From: Rhodobacter sp. 24-YEA-8
GTDB taxonomy: Bacteria; Pseudomonadota; Alphaproteobacteria; Rhodobacterales; Rhodobacteraceae
NCBI RefSeq assembly: GCF_900105075.1
Contig: NZ_FNSK01000002.1
Location: 62,001 to 126,000, forward strand
Reading direction: 5' to 3'
Length of the DNA: 64,000 bases
Under the pieces are notes generated by a model, which made no database searches, was not told where the DNA came from, and worked only from the letters and a program-made list of their open reading frames with translations. This document shows, piece after piece, positions 34,982 to 43,839 of the stretch (positions are counted from its first letter, which is position 1; each line of letters starts with the position of its first letter). Made by a program: the position numbers and the translations under genes.

Positions 34982-36352
34982 TCAGCGGGGTTCGGCTTCG
35001 GCCACCTTGCGGCGCACGAAATCAACGTCACCGGCGGCATCTTTCGCGACCTGGGCCGAATAGCTGTAGCCTTTCAGCTGTTTCAGCCGGATCAGCGAGG
35101 GCAGCAGGCTGGTCGAGAGGTCCTGGTTGCGGGCTGCATCGGGCTGCAGGCCCTGCACGCAGTTGCGCCGCAGCGTCGCGACACCGCTTTCCAGCACCCC
35201 GATCATTTCGAGAAGGCTCACGATCACCACCGCTTCCCAGGGGTTGTAATCCATCTCGCCATGATCCTGGGTCATCGCCATCGCCGCCGCATGACCGACC
35301 GCGATCATGCCGCATTGCACCATGAATTCCGGGATGGTCGGATTGACCTTGCCGGGGATTGCAGAGGATCCCGGCTGCATCGCCGGCAGCCGGATTTCTC
35401 CAAGGCCGCCATGCGGGCCGGAACCCATCAGCCGCAGGTCTTTTGCGAAACGGATCAGGGTCCGTGCCAGCTGATCAAGCGAGGCACCAAGCGCCAGCAG
35501 CCGGTCATGTGCCTGGCTTGCGGCGAAAAGATTGTCGGTGTGGGCGAGACCGGCGGGCAGTCCCGCCGCCTCAAGCGCGGCATTAAGGGCGGGCAGGATT
35601 GCGGCAAAAAAGGCGGGTTCGCAATCTTCCGACCTCCCGATGATATTGCCACCGATGGACACCTCGCGCAGCGCATCTGCGTCACGGGTGGCGCGCTCGA
35701 GATTAAAGCGCAGCGAGGCGGAGACGCCGCCAAGGTAATCGGCAAAACCGATATCAACCGCATCCTGCAGGCAGGTCCGCGCCAGTTTGCGCAACGGCGC
35801 CCAGTCGGCGCCCAGCCGGTCGAGATCAGCAGCCAGGCCTTCGATCTCAGCCGCCAGGCCCGCAAAAGCCACCCGCGCCGCGATGTGGCAGCCGGTGGAG
35901 AGGCAATCTGCCGTCGAATGGTTGAGATTGGCGTGGTCATTCGGGTGGATCGGCGCGTAAGAGCCATATTCCGCGCCAAACCCGGCCTTGTTCGCCAGAT
36001 TGGCGAGTACCTCATTGAGGTTCATATTGAAGGAAATCCCGCCGCCGCCATGGAAGGCATGGACCGGAAACGCCTCGGGGCGTGGGGTGGTCAACAGGTC
36101 CGAGGCTGCATCGATCAGCGCCTCACCCATCGCGGGCTCAATCGCGCTGGTGTCGATATTGACCCGCGCTGCGGCCTTTTTGACCATCAGCATCGCGTTC
36201 AGAAGGGCAGGGTAATCAGCAAAGCGCTTTTGCCCTTCCAGCGGGTAAAGCCGTACAGCGCGTTCGGTCTGGATGCCGAAAACGGCGTCCAGGCTGACAT
36301 CAAGCATACCAATACTGTCACGCTCGACGCGTGTGTTCCGTCCGCTGACCAT
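34982..36352 (-). CDS. Aspartase/fumarase-superfamily lyase
   Basis: A 456-residue lyase of the fumarase class II/aspartate ammonia-lyase fold. The flexible active-site loop GSSAIPGKVNPTIPEF matches the superfamily signature (GSSxxPxKxN), and the N-terminus has the DAVFGIQTERAVRLYPLEG start typical of aspartase-like enzymes. The central HANLNHSTADCLST segment contributes the second signature. It probably removes ammonia or another leaving group from an aspartate-like molecule, feeding the ALDH and AKR downstream. It is the first gene of the seven-gene minus-strand operon. Confidence 0.88.
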   Translation of the reverse strand: MVSGRNTRVERDSIGMLDVSLDAVFGIQTERAVRLYPLEGQKRFADYPALLNAMLMVKKAAARVNIDTSAIEPAMGEALIDAASDLLTTPRPEAFPVHAFHGGGGISFNMNLNEVLANLANKAGFGAEYGSYAPIHPNDHANLNHSTADCLSTGCHIAARVAFAGLAAEIEGLAADLDRLGADWAPLRKLARTCLQDAVDIGFADYLGGVSASLRFNLERATRDADALREVSIGGNIIGRSEDCEPAFFAAILPALNAALEAAGLPAGLAHTDNLFAASQAHDRLLALGASLDQLARTLIRFAKDLRLMGSGPHGGLGEIRLPAMQPGSSAIPGKVNPTIPEFMVQCGMIAVGHAAAMAMTQDHGEMDYNPWEAVVIVSLLEMIGVLESGVATLRRNCVQGLQPDAARNQDLSTSLLPSLIRLKQLKGYSYSAQVAKDAAGDVDFVRRKVAEAEPR

Positions 36353-36472
36353 GAATCGGGCTCTCCCCCACGATGGCGCTCAGGAAAGTCGATTTCGCGA
36401 CAGTGAACAAACGACTATTCCGCCGGGGTCATTCCAAAAAGTCATGACTTGGAGAAAAAGCGGGATTTCAGC

Positions 36473-37249
36473 TCAGAGGATATGCGAGGAAAGCTGGCGC
36501 GCCGCCTGGACGACGTTTTTCGAATAGACCCGCGCGCTTTGCAGCGACAGCGCCTCGCCGGTGAAGCAGGCGCTGATCGCGGCAACCGGCTCACCGCGCC
36601 CGTTCACCACGGGTGCGGCGACACAGCCGACATCAAGCTGGATCTCGTTGAGGCTGACGGCATAGCCGAGGCGGGCCGAACGTTGCAGATCCTGGGCCAG
36701 CGCCGGCAGTCCGGCCGCCATGTCGGGCGCGGCAAGGCCCTCGTCGCGCAGATAGGTGAGCTGATCTTCCAGCGGGCGGGCGGCCAGGATCGCCTTACCC
36801 GAGGCCGAAAGATGCATCGGCATGGTGCGCCCGACATAGGCATTGAAGGCCGTGCTGGCCGGCGCATCCAGCCGCGCAAGGATCACCACCTGATTGCCGA
36901 TCGGCAGGCTGAGAAAGATCGAGCGCTGGATCTCGTTCTTCAGGATCTCGGCGATGGGGTAGAAATGCGGCACGAAAGGCTGGCGGGCGAACACCGCTGA
37001 GGCAAGCTGGAACAGCCGCGAGCCGGGGACATAGGTTTTGCGCCGCCCGGGGGCGAGCGCGACCATCCGGTGGCTGAGCATGGAATTGAGGATGCGGTGC
37101 ACCGTGGCCTGGGCCAGCCCGGTCTTTTCGCAGATATCGGAAAGCTGCAGAGGCCAGGGCGAGGCCGAGAGCACTTCTAGGATCTCAACCGCGCCATCAA
37201 TCGCCGGGGCGGCGGTTTTGGTGGGATCGGGTCTGGCTGTGCCGGACAT
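36473..37249 (-). CDS. IclR-family regulator
   Basis: A 258-residue IclR protein: an N-terminal winged HTH (AIDGAVEILEVLSASPWPLQ, SDICEKTGLAQATVHRILNS) and a C-terminal IclR effector domain (VVILARLDAPASTAFNAYVG, then MPMHLSASGKAILAARP). The ATG at 37249 follows AGGAGCAGCGC and is preferred to the one at 37264. It is divergent from the ALDH-dehydratase-GMC operon and sits upstream of the lyase operon, with a long palindrome in the shared promoter, so it may control both. Confidence 0.92.
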   Translation of the reverse strand: MSGTARPDPTKTAAPAIDGAVEILEVLSASPWPLQLSDICEKTGLAQATVHRILNSMLSHRMVALAPGRRKTYVPGSRLFQLASAVFARQPFVPHFYPIAEILKNEIQRSIFLSLPIGNQVVILARLDAPASTAFNAYVGRTMPMHLSASGKAILAARPLEDQLTYLRDEGLAAPDMAAGLPALAQDLQRSARLGYAVSLNEIQLDVGCVAAPVVNGRGEPVAAISACFTGEALSLQSARVYSKNVVQAARQLSSHIL

Positions 37250-37286
37250 GCGCTGCTCCTGCAAGGGTGCTGAGGAGATGCCATAA

Positions 37287-37328
37287 TATTTTCCATATGT
37301 GGAATATTAATTCCCAATATGGAAAATA
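37287..37328. promoter_or_regulatory. Long palindromic operator in the IclR/ALDH divergent promoter
   Basis: Perfect 12-bp arms TATTTTCCATAT (37287-37298) and ATATGGAAAATA (37317-37328) flank a second near-palindrome GGAATATTAATTCC. A consensus -35 TTGACA for the plus-strand operon starts at 37330, directly against the right arm. The layout fits repression by the adjacent IclR protein; TGGAA/TTCCA half-sites are common for this family. The stretch is markedly AT-rich compared with its surroundings. Confidence 0.7.
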
Positions 37329-37386
37329 ATTGACAGCAAGGCGTGTCTGCCCTCTGGTCCTGGCCGAAATCGCACCGGAGGACGCC

Positions 37387-38811
37387 ATGCGGATCGACCG
37401 CAACTTCGTCAATAATGACTTCCTGACATCGGATGGCGAAGAGCTGATCGCAGTGCTGAACCCGGCCACCGGTCAGCAGATCGCGCATGTCACCGCCGCC
37501 ACCGCCGCCGAAGCGCGGGCAGGCGTAGAGGCGGCGGCCCATGCGCAGCGCGGCTGGCGCCGCCTGACCTCGGTCGAGCGGGCCGGGCACCTGCGGGCGC
37601 TGGCCGATATGCTGGTGGCACGCAAGGACCGGATCGGCGCGGTTTTGGCGCTGGAATCCGGAAAAAGCCTTGAGGATGCGACGGGTGAGGTCTTTTACGC
37701 GGCCGAGCTGACGCGCTACCATGCCGAATGGGCGCGGCGGATCGAGGGGGAAATCATCCCTTCGGACAGCCCTGATGAGAACCTGCTTTTGCAGCGCGAA
37801 CCGATTGGTGTCGTCGCGGCGCTGATCCCGTTCAACTACCCGATTTATACGCTGATGCGCAAAATCGCCCCGGCGCTGATTGCGGGAAATACCGTGGTGG
37901 CGCGGCCTTCGAACAACACGCCCTCTTCGGCGCTGGAAGTGGCGCGGGCGGTGAAAGATTGCGGCTTTCCGGCGGGCGCAATCAATATCATCGCGATGAC
38001 GCATCAGGTGGCGCAGACGGTCTGCACCCATCCTCGGGTCGGCATGATCACGCTGACCGGCAGCGTCGGTGCGGGCCGCAAGGTGCTGGAATACAGCCAG
38101 GTCAATATCGCGAAATCCTCGCTGGAGCTTGGCGGCAAGACGCCTGCGATCATCGAGGCAGATGCCGACCTGGAGAAGGCGGCTGCGGCGGTGGTCGCGT
38201 CGCGCACCACCCATTGCGGCCAGCTCTGCACCGCGATCGAGCGGGTCTATGTGCAGGACAGCGTGCATGATCAGTTTGTTGATCTGCTGCGCGGCCATAT
38301 GGCGGCACGCAAATTCGGCGACCGGATGCGCGAGCCTTCGGTGATGGGCCCGCTGATCAACCAGAATTCGCGCGTGAACATCCATCAGATGGTCAGCCGC
38401 GCCATTGATGACGGGGCGCAACTGGAATGCGGCGGCTTCATCCCCGACGGCCCCGGCTGGTTCTACCCGCCCACGCTGCTGACAAATTGCCGCCAGGAGA
38501 TGGAGATCGTGCAGGAAGAAGTCTTCGGCCCTGTCCTGCCGGTGCTGCGCTATCAGACGACCGAAGATGCGCTCGCGATGGCCAATGACCACCAGTTCGG
38601 CCTGTCCTCGGTCATTTATACCGAGAATTACCGCAAGGCGATGATGGTTGCGAACAATATCGAAGCGGGCGAGGTCTATATCAACCGCACCCCCGCAGAC
38701 CCCTATCAGGGCTACCATTCGGGCTGGAAACGCTCGGGCCTTGGCGGGGATGACGGCAAACACGGGATGCTGGATTTCACCCAGACCCGCCTTGTGATCC
38801 AGAGCTGGTGA
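37387..38811 (+). CDS. NAD(P)-dependent aldehyde dehydrogenase (lactaldehyde/glycolaldehyde type)
   Basis: A 474-residue ALDH with VVAALIPFNYPIYTLMRKIA, LTGSVGAGRKV, catalytic LELGGKTP and the nucleophile in THCGQLCTAIERVYV. Length and the RTPADPYQGYHSGWKRSGLG ending match AldA-like lactaldehyde/glycolaldehyde or succinate-semialdehyde enzymes. The ATG at 37387 is preceded by GGAGGACGCC. It is the first gene of a plus-strand operon with the dehydratase (gap 10 bases) and a GMC oxidase, behind the IclR palindrome. Confidence 0.92.
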   Translation: MRIDRNFVNNDFLTSDGEELIAVLNPATGQQIAHVTAATAAEARAGVEAAAHAQRGWRRLTSVERAGHLRALADMLVARKDRIGAVLALESGKSLEDATGEVFYAAELTRYHAEWARRIEGEIIPSDSPDENLLLQREPIGVVAALIPFNYPIYTLMRKIAPALIAGNTVVARPSNNTPSSALEVARAVKDCGFPAGAINIIAMTHQVAQTVCTHPRVGMITLTGSVGAGRKVLEYSQVNIAKSSLELGGKTPAIIEADADLEKAAAAVVASRTTHCGQLCTAIERVYVQDSVHDQFVDLLRGHMAARKFGDRMREPSVMGPLINQNSRVNIHQMVSRAIDDGAQLECGGFIPDGPGWFYPPTLLTNCRQEMEIVQEEVFGPVLPVLRYQTTEDALAMANDHQFGLSSVIYTENYRKAMMVANNIEAGEVYINRTPADPYQGYHSGWKRSGLGGDDGKHGMLDFTQTRLVIQSW

Positions 38812-38821
38812 GGAGCGGCTT

Positions 38822-40060
38822 ATGAAACTCGTATCCGTTAAAACCGATATCGTCGCCGTACCGCCGCCCCATATCGGCGGCATGTACTGGATTTTCGTCA
38901 CGCTGAAGACGGATGACGGGATCGAAGGCGTCGGCGAGGTCTATGCCGCAACCTTCCACCCCAAGGTGATGGTGCCCGCGATCCAGGATGTGTTTGACCG
39001 TCTGCTGGACGGCGAAGACCCGCATCACGTCGAGAAATTCTTCCGCCGGGCCTATTCCAGCGGGTTCACGCAGCGCCCCGATCTGACGATGATGGGCATT
39101 GTCTCGGGGCTGGAAATGGCCTGCTGGGATATTATCGGCAAGGCGGCGGGCAAGCCGGTCTATGAGCTGATCGGCGGGCGGGTGCATGAAAAGCTGCGCT
39201 CTTACAGCTATCTTTACCCGAAAAACGCAAAGGGCGATCACGATTACAGCAATATCGAACTCAGCGTCGATTGCGCGCTGGAATATATGGAACAGGGCTT
39301 CACGGCGCTGAAATTCGACCCCGCCGGGCCGTATACGGTGATGGGCGGTCATCAGCTGTCTCTGGAAGACATGGACCGTTCGGAAACCTTCTGCCGCCGC
39401 ATCCGCGAGGCGGTGGGGAACCGTTGCGATCTGTTGTTCGGGACGCATGGCCAGATGACGGTTTCCGGCGCGATCCGGCTGGCGCGGCGGCTGGAGCAAT
39501 ATGATCCCCTGTGGTTCGAAGAACCGGTGCCGCCAGGGCAGAGCGAGGCCATGGGCCGTGTCGCCGGTCAGACCACGATCCCGATTGCCGCCGGTGAGCG
39601 ACTGACCACGAAATACGAATTCCACGATCTTTTGCGCAACAATGGCGCGTCGATCCTGCAGATGAATCTGGGTCGTGTCGGCGGCATTCTGGAAGGCAAG
39701 AAGGTCGCGGCACTGGCCGAGGTCCATTACGCCCAGATCGCACCGCATCTTTATAACGGCCCGGTCGGCGCCGCGGCCTCTGTGCAGCTTGCCACCGCAA
39801 CGCCGAATTTCCTTGTACAGGAAAGCATCCGCCGCTGGGACGGCTTCCATGCCGAGGTGCTGGAGGAAGGGCTCACCTGGTCTGACGGCTGGATCATCCC
39901 GTCGGAGAAGCCCGGCCTTGGCATCACCCTGAACCGTGAGGTGATCGAGGCGCATTCCCCCTATACCGACAAGCGCCTGCACCTGTCGATGTGGGACGCC
40001 CCGCATGATTTCAAGGCGCAATCCGACACATCCTGGAAAGAACCGCCCGCAAAGGCCTGA
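38822..40060 (+). CDS. Mandelate racemase/muconate lactonizing-type dehydratase (enolase superfamily)
   Basis: A 412-residue enolase-superfamily protein. Metal-binding and catalytic regions visible are the CDLLFGTHGQMTVSGAIRLA strand, LWFEEPVPPGQ (second ligand), IPIAAGERLTT (third ligand) and AQIAPHLYNGPVGAAASVQL with a catalytic histidine. The pattern is that of sugar-acid dehydratases related to galactonate/mannonate dehydratase rather than muconate enzymes. With the ALDH before it and the oxidase after it, it suggests breakdown of a sugar acid or polyol. The substrate is unknown. Confidence 0.88.
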   Translation: MKLVSVKTDIVAVPPPHIGGMYWIFVTLKTDDGIEGVGEVYAATFHPKVMVPAIQDVFDRLLDGEDPHHVEKFFRRAYSSGFTQRPDLTMMGIVSGLEMACWDIIGKAAGKPVYELIGGRVHEKLRSYSYLYPKNAKGDHDYSNIELSVDCALEYMEQGFTALKFDPAGPYTVMGGHQLSLEDMDRSETFCRRIREAVGNRCDLLFGTHGQMTVSGAIRLARRLEQYDPLWFEEPVPPGQSEAMGRVAGQTTIPIAAGERLTTKYEFHDLLRNNGASILQMNLGRVGGILEGKKVAALAEVHYAQIAPHLYNGPVGAAASVQLATATPNFLVQESIRRWDGFHAEVLEEGLTWSDGWIIPSEKPGLGITLNREVIEAHSPYTDKRLHLSMWDAPHDFKAQSDTSWKEPPAKA

Positions 40061-40065
40061 CGCTC

Positions 40066-41673
40066 ATGTCCTACGATTACATCATCATTGGTGCCGGTTC
40101 GGCGGGATCGATCCTGGCCGCGCGGCTGAGCGAAGACCCGGCCACCCGTGTGCTGCTTCTGGAAGCAGGCGGCTCTGACCGCTCTTTCTGGTTCGACATG
40201 CCGGCGGGCTATGCGCGGAACTATTTCAACCCCGAAACCAACTGGATTTATTCGTCCGAGCCCGAACCAGGCATGGCCGGGCGCCGGATCTATACACCGC
40301 GCGGAAAGGTCCAGGGCGGATCCGGTTCCATCAATGCGATGATCTGGGTGCGCGGGCAAAGGCGTGATTTCGATGACTGGCGCGATGCGGGCAATCCGGG
40401 CTGGGGCTATGATGATGTGCTGCCCTGGTTCAGAAAGCTGGAAAACCATCCGCTCGGCGAGACCGAATGGCATGGCGCCAGCGGCCCGGTCGGTATCACG
40501 CCGATGAAGGGTCAGACCCATCCGATCTGTGACCGGTTTATCGAGGCCGCGCGGGAAATGCAGCTGCCGGTCAGCGACGATTTCAATGGCGCAGAGTTTG
40601 AAGGCGCCGGGATCTATGAGACGAATATCGGCAGGGGCAGGCGGCAATCCAGTTCGAAAACCTATCTGACACCGGCTCTGAAACGGGCCAATCTGACGCT
40701 GCGCCTGAAGGTGGATGTCACCCGCATTGTGATCGATGACAGCGGGCGCGCGACCGGGGTCGAGATCCGCGCGAATGGCGTGACCGAAACGCTGAGCGCT
40801 GCGCGCGAGGTGATCCTCTCGGCCGGTGCGGTCGGGTCTCCGAAACTCCTGATGCTGTCGGGGATCGGCGATCCGGCAGAGCTGGCGCAGCACGGGATCC
40901 AGGTCAAAGCGGCGCTGCCGGCGGTGGGCGGAGGTCTCCAAGACCATCTTTGCGCAAGTTACTATTACCGCGCGAATGTGCCGACGCTGAATGACGAGCT
41001 GCGGCCCTGGTGGGGCAAGCTCTGGGCGGGGATGCGCTATGTGCTGACCCGCAAAGGCCCGCTTGCGCTCAGCGTCAATCAGGCGGGCGGGTTCTTTCGC
41101 ACCGCCTCTGCGGGAGATGCGCCGAATATCCAGCTTTATTTCAACCCGATGTCCTACCGCATTCCGGCCAGCACGAAGGCAAAGCTGGAGCCGGAGCCCT
41201 ATCCGGGCTTTCTGCTCGCCTTCAATTCCTGCCGCCCAGACAGCCGGGGGCGCATCTCACTGGCCTCGGCCGATCCGCTGGCCGCACCGCTGATCCGGCC
41301 GAATTATCTGTCAACCGGGCGCGATTGCCAGGAGGTGATCGAGGCCAGCCGGCTCATCCGTCAGTTCATGCAGGCCCCGGCGCTGCGGGCGATCACGGTG
41401 GAGGAAGTGACGCCCGGCCCCGGATGCGACAGTGATGAGGCGATGCTGACCCATCTGCGCGAAGAGGGGGGATCCATCTACCATCTTTGCGGCAGCTGCG
41501 CGATGGGGCCGGATCCGGCGACATCGGTGGTCGATGCCGATCTTCGGGTGCATGGCATTCGCGGGCTTCGGGTCGTCGATGCCTCGGTCTTCCCCAATAT
41601 CACCTCGGGCAATATCAATGCGCCGGTGATGATGGTGGCCGAGAAAGCCGCTGCGATGATCACCGGGCGGTAA
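40066..41673 (+). CDS. GMC-family FAD oxidoreductase (choline-dehydrogenase-like)
   Basis: A 535-residue flavoprotein alcohol oxidase/dehydrogenase. The N-terminal FAD motif YIIIGAGSAGSILAARLSED, the GMC signature GGSGSINAMIWVRGQRRDFD and the second signature VILSAGAVGSPKLLMLSGIG are present. The C-terminal catalytic His-Asn region reads LRVVDASVFPNITSGNINAP. It starts 5 bases after the dehydratase gene, so the two are co-translated. It oxidises a primary or secondary alcohol of the pathway. A hairpin follows its stop. Confidence 0.92.
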   Translation: MSYDYIIIGAGSAGSILAARLSEDPATRVLLLEAGGSDRSFWFDMPAGYARNYFNPETNWIYSSEPEPGMAGRRIYTPRGKVQGGSGSINAMIWVRGQRRDFDDWRDAGNPGWGYDDVLPWFRKLENHPLGETEWHGASGPVGITPMKGQTHPICDRFIEAAREMQLPVSDDFNGAEFEGAGIYETNIGRGRRQSSSKTYLTPALKRANLTLRLKVDVTRIVIDDSGRATGVEIRANGVTETLSAAREVILSAGAVGSPKLLMLSGIGDPAELAQHGIQVKAALPAVGGGLQDHLCASYYYRANVPTLNDELRPWWGKLWAGMRYVLTRKGPLALSVNQAGGFFRTASAGDAPNIQLYFNPMSYRIPASTKAKLEPEPYPGFLLAFNSCRPDSRGRISLASADPLAAPLIRPNYLSTGRDCQEVIEASRLIRQFMQAPALRAITVEEVTPGPGCDSDEAMLTHLREEGGSIYHLCGSCAMGPDPATSVVDADLRVHGIRGLRVVDASVFPNITSGNINAPVMMVAEKAAAMITGR

Positions 41674-41687
41674 GGCATTCGCGCAAA

Positions 41688-41714
41688 CCGGGCCAGGGCG
41701 CGCTCCTGGTCCGG
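41688..41714 (+). terminator. Hairpin after the GMC oxidase gene
   Basis: CCGGGCCAGG/CCTGGTCCGG forms a 10-bp stem with one G-T wobble and a 7-base loop, 14 bases past the stop. It has no U-tract. Confidence 0.5.
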
Positions 41715-42305
41715 GCCATCATCGCGATCTGTCCGGGTCCGAAGACCGCTTCCATCGCCGGACCTGGATTGTGCCGCGCCCGCAAATCGGCCCCCCGGCC
41801 GACGCCGAAAGACCCTTGCGGTAAAGCTGCCTTATCGGCGGCAGGGGCGGGGCAGCTGCTGATCAACGCGTTATAGGTTAAGGGGCGCAAGCGCCTCATG
41901 CCCAGTGACCATATCTGCAAGATCCGGACCTCAGCGCCAGACATATCCATCGTCAATCAGGTCCACCAGATGTCGGGACGGAACAGCTCATGTGCCCCGG
42001 AACTGCTGCATCAGCCGCGTCGCCGCTCCCGGCAAGGTGCCGCGATGCGGCAGGATAAAGCGAAGAACACCATATGGGCGGATCCCGCCTCTCGTCCCAG
42101 TCTCGAATTGTTGACGGCGGCCCGTCTTGCGGGTCCGGGACGCATGAGGAAGCGATATGATACGCGCAGCAGCCGTGATCGGCACAGATGTTCACTTGAT
42201 TGACTGGACAGTTTTCTGCGCAGATAGCGGCGCGCTTTTGTAAATTCAGGGCTTATTGGAGACCGGTCACCATTGCCGTGAAAAGGCTCATGGTCGGTCG
42301 CGTGC
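41715..42305. other. Gap between convergent GMC genes, no recognised gene
   Basis: About 590 bases between two converging operons. Short frames exist on both strands (for example minus 42011-42364 and plus 41898-42203) but they overlap each other, lack ribosome sites and show no family resemblance. It may hold decayed sequence and marks the boundary between the sugar-acid-like module and the pyridine-type module. Confidence 0.5.
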
Positions 42306-43823
42306 TCAGGCTGTCTCAATGACGCCCCGTGCAAAGGTCTCGGCAATGGCCAGGACCGCAGCATGGATCGGGCCTGCGGTCAGGGCGGGCAGCACCGAGG
42401 CATCGACCACTGCAAGATTGTCGATACCGTTCAGCCTCAGATCGGGTGTGGTCACTGCCCCCGCATCGCGCCCCATGCGGCAGGTGCCGGACGGGTGGTG
42501 ATGGGTGATCGCGGCCCGCGCGATAAAGGCATCCCGGTCCGCATCTGTATATACCGGTCCCGGCAGGATTTCATGATCGCGCCAGGCGTCGAGTTCGGGC
42601 CTGGCGCCGATCTCGCGGGCGGCTTTCAGCGCCTCGCGGAAAAGGCGGCGGTCATTGCCGGTTGAAAGATAGCGCGGCTCGATCACCAGCGGATCGGCGG
42701 GCGAGGGGCCGGTTATGCGGATCTCGCCCCGGCTGGTCGGATGTGTCACGCCGAACAGCAAGCTGTAAGCGGTGCCCGGCGCAGGGCGATCAAACATCTC
42801 GGAAGTGATCGGCGCCACGCCGCAACCGACCACGATCTCCGGCTGGCCGGTGGCGGTGAAACCTTCCGCCCGCATATAGGTCATGCTTTCGGAATGCTGG
42901 AGCCTTGAGGGCGCCACCATACGCTTTGCCGCATAGAGATTGCCGGCGCCGAGAAGGTGGTCCATCAGGTTCTGCCCCAGCTGTGGCACTGCAAGATGGC
43001 AGGGGACCCCGGCAGCTGCCAGCACCTCTTCCCGCCCGATGCCGGAGCGCATCAGGAGGGCCGGGCTTTCCAGAGCGCCGGCAGAGAGGATGATCTGATC
43101 GGCCTCAACTCGACCCGCAGAGGTCTCCAGTCCTGTGACGCGTGAGCCGCGCAGGGTGAGGCTGGTCACCAGCGTGCCGGTGAGGATTGTCAGGCTCGCG
43201 CGCGCCCGCACTGCAGGCGTCAGCCAGGCCTCGGCGGTTGTGACACGGCGGCCATGGCGGATCATCAGCGAATTGGGTGTGACCCCGATCATCTCGCCGG
43301 TATTATGGCCGTTCAGACGTTTCAGCCCCAGCCCGGCCCCGGCCTCGATGAAGGCGCGGGCGAGGGGAGAGACCTCGTCGCCGGGCAGCCAGACCGGCAT
43401 CGGGCCGCCTTTGCCATGGATACCATCGCCGCCAAGCGTATGATCCTCGATGGCGAGAAACGCGGGCAAAAGACCCTCCCAGGACCAGCGGGGATCGCCG
43501 GTCGCCTCCTCCCAGGTGGCGAAATCCTCGCGACAGCCCCGGAAATGGCCAAGCGCATGCAGCATTGACGAGCCGCCAAGCCCCCGCCCGCGCGCCCAGG
43601 AGAGCGAGCGCCCGGCAAGCCCCGGCTGCGGCGTGGTGCGGTAATCCCAGTCATAGTCGCGATGCTGGATCAGGGGCCACATCTGTGGATTGAGGATGTC
43701 GGGATCTGTCGGCTCGCCCCCGGCCTCGATAAGCACCACCTGCCGTGCGGGGTCTTCCGACAGCCGTGCCGCCAGCAGGGCGCCGGCAGAGCCGCCACCG
43801 ACAATCGCAAGATCAAAGCGCAT
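42306..43823 (-). CDS. GMC-family FAD oxidase, candidate pyridoxine-type alcohol oxidase
   Basis: A 505-residue GMC oxidoreductase: FAD motif FDLAIVGGGSAGALLAARLS, GMC signature GLGGSSMLHALGHFRGCRED, second signature IILSAGALESPALLMRSGIG, and C-terminal AVVDASVLPALTAGPIHAAV with the catalytic His seen in ITHHHPSGTCRMGRDAG. Pyridoxine 4-oxidase of B6 degradation is a GMC enzyme of this size, and this gene closes the operon that contains nicX, 16 bases after it. A role in oxidising a hydroxymethylpyridine is therefore plausible. It is inferred from context; any alcohol could be the substrate. Confidence 0.85.
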   Translation of the reverse strand: MRFDLAIVGGGSAGALLAARLSEDPARQVVLIEAGGEPTDPDILNPQMWPLIQHRDYDWDYRTTPQPGLAGRSLSWARGRGLGGSSMLHALGHFRGCREDFATWEEATGDPRWSWEGLLPAFLAIEDHTLGGDGIHGKGGPMPVWLPGDEVSPLARAFIEAGAGLGLKRLNGHNTGEMIGVTPNSLMIRHGRRVTTAEAWLTPAVRARASLTILTGTLVTSLTLRGSRVTGLETSAGRVEADQIILSAGALESPALLMRSGIGREEVLAAAGVPCHLAVPQLGQNLMDHLLGAGNLYAAKRMVAPSRLQHSESMTYMRAEGFTATGQPEIVVGCGVAPITSEMFDRPAPGTAYSLLFGVTHPTSRGEIRITGPSPADPLVIEPRYLSTGNDRRLFREALKAAREIGARPELDAWRDHEILPGPVYTDADRDAFIARAAITHHHPSGTCRMGRDAGAVTTPDLRLNGIDNLAVVDASVLPALTAGPIHAAVLAIAETFARGVIETA

Positions 43824-43839
43824 GGCCTATTTCTGGTCC

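Noticed and set aside
41715..42305. Several 60-120-codon frames on both strands
   Set aside because: They overlap one another, lack ribosome sites and family motifs, and lie between convergent genes.
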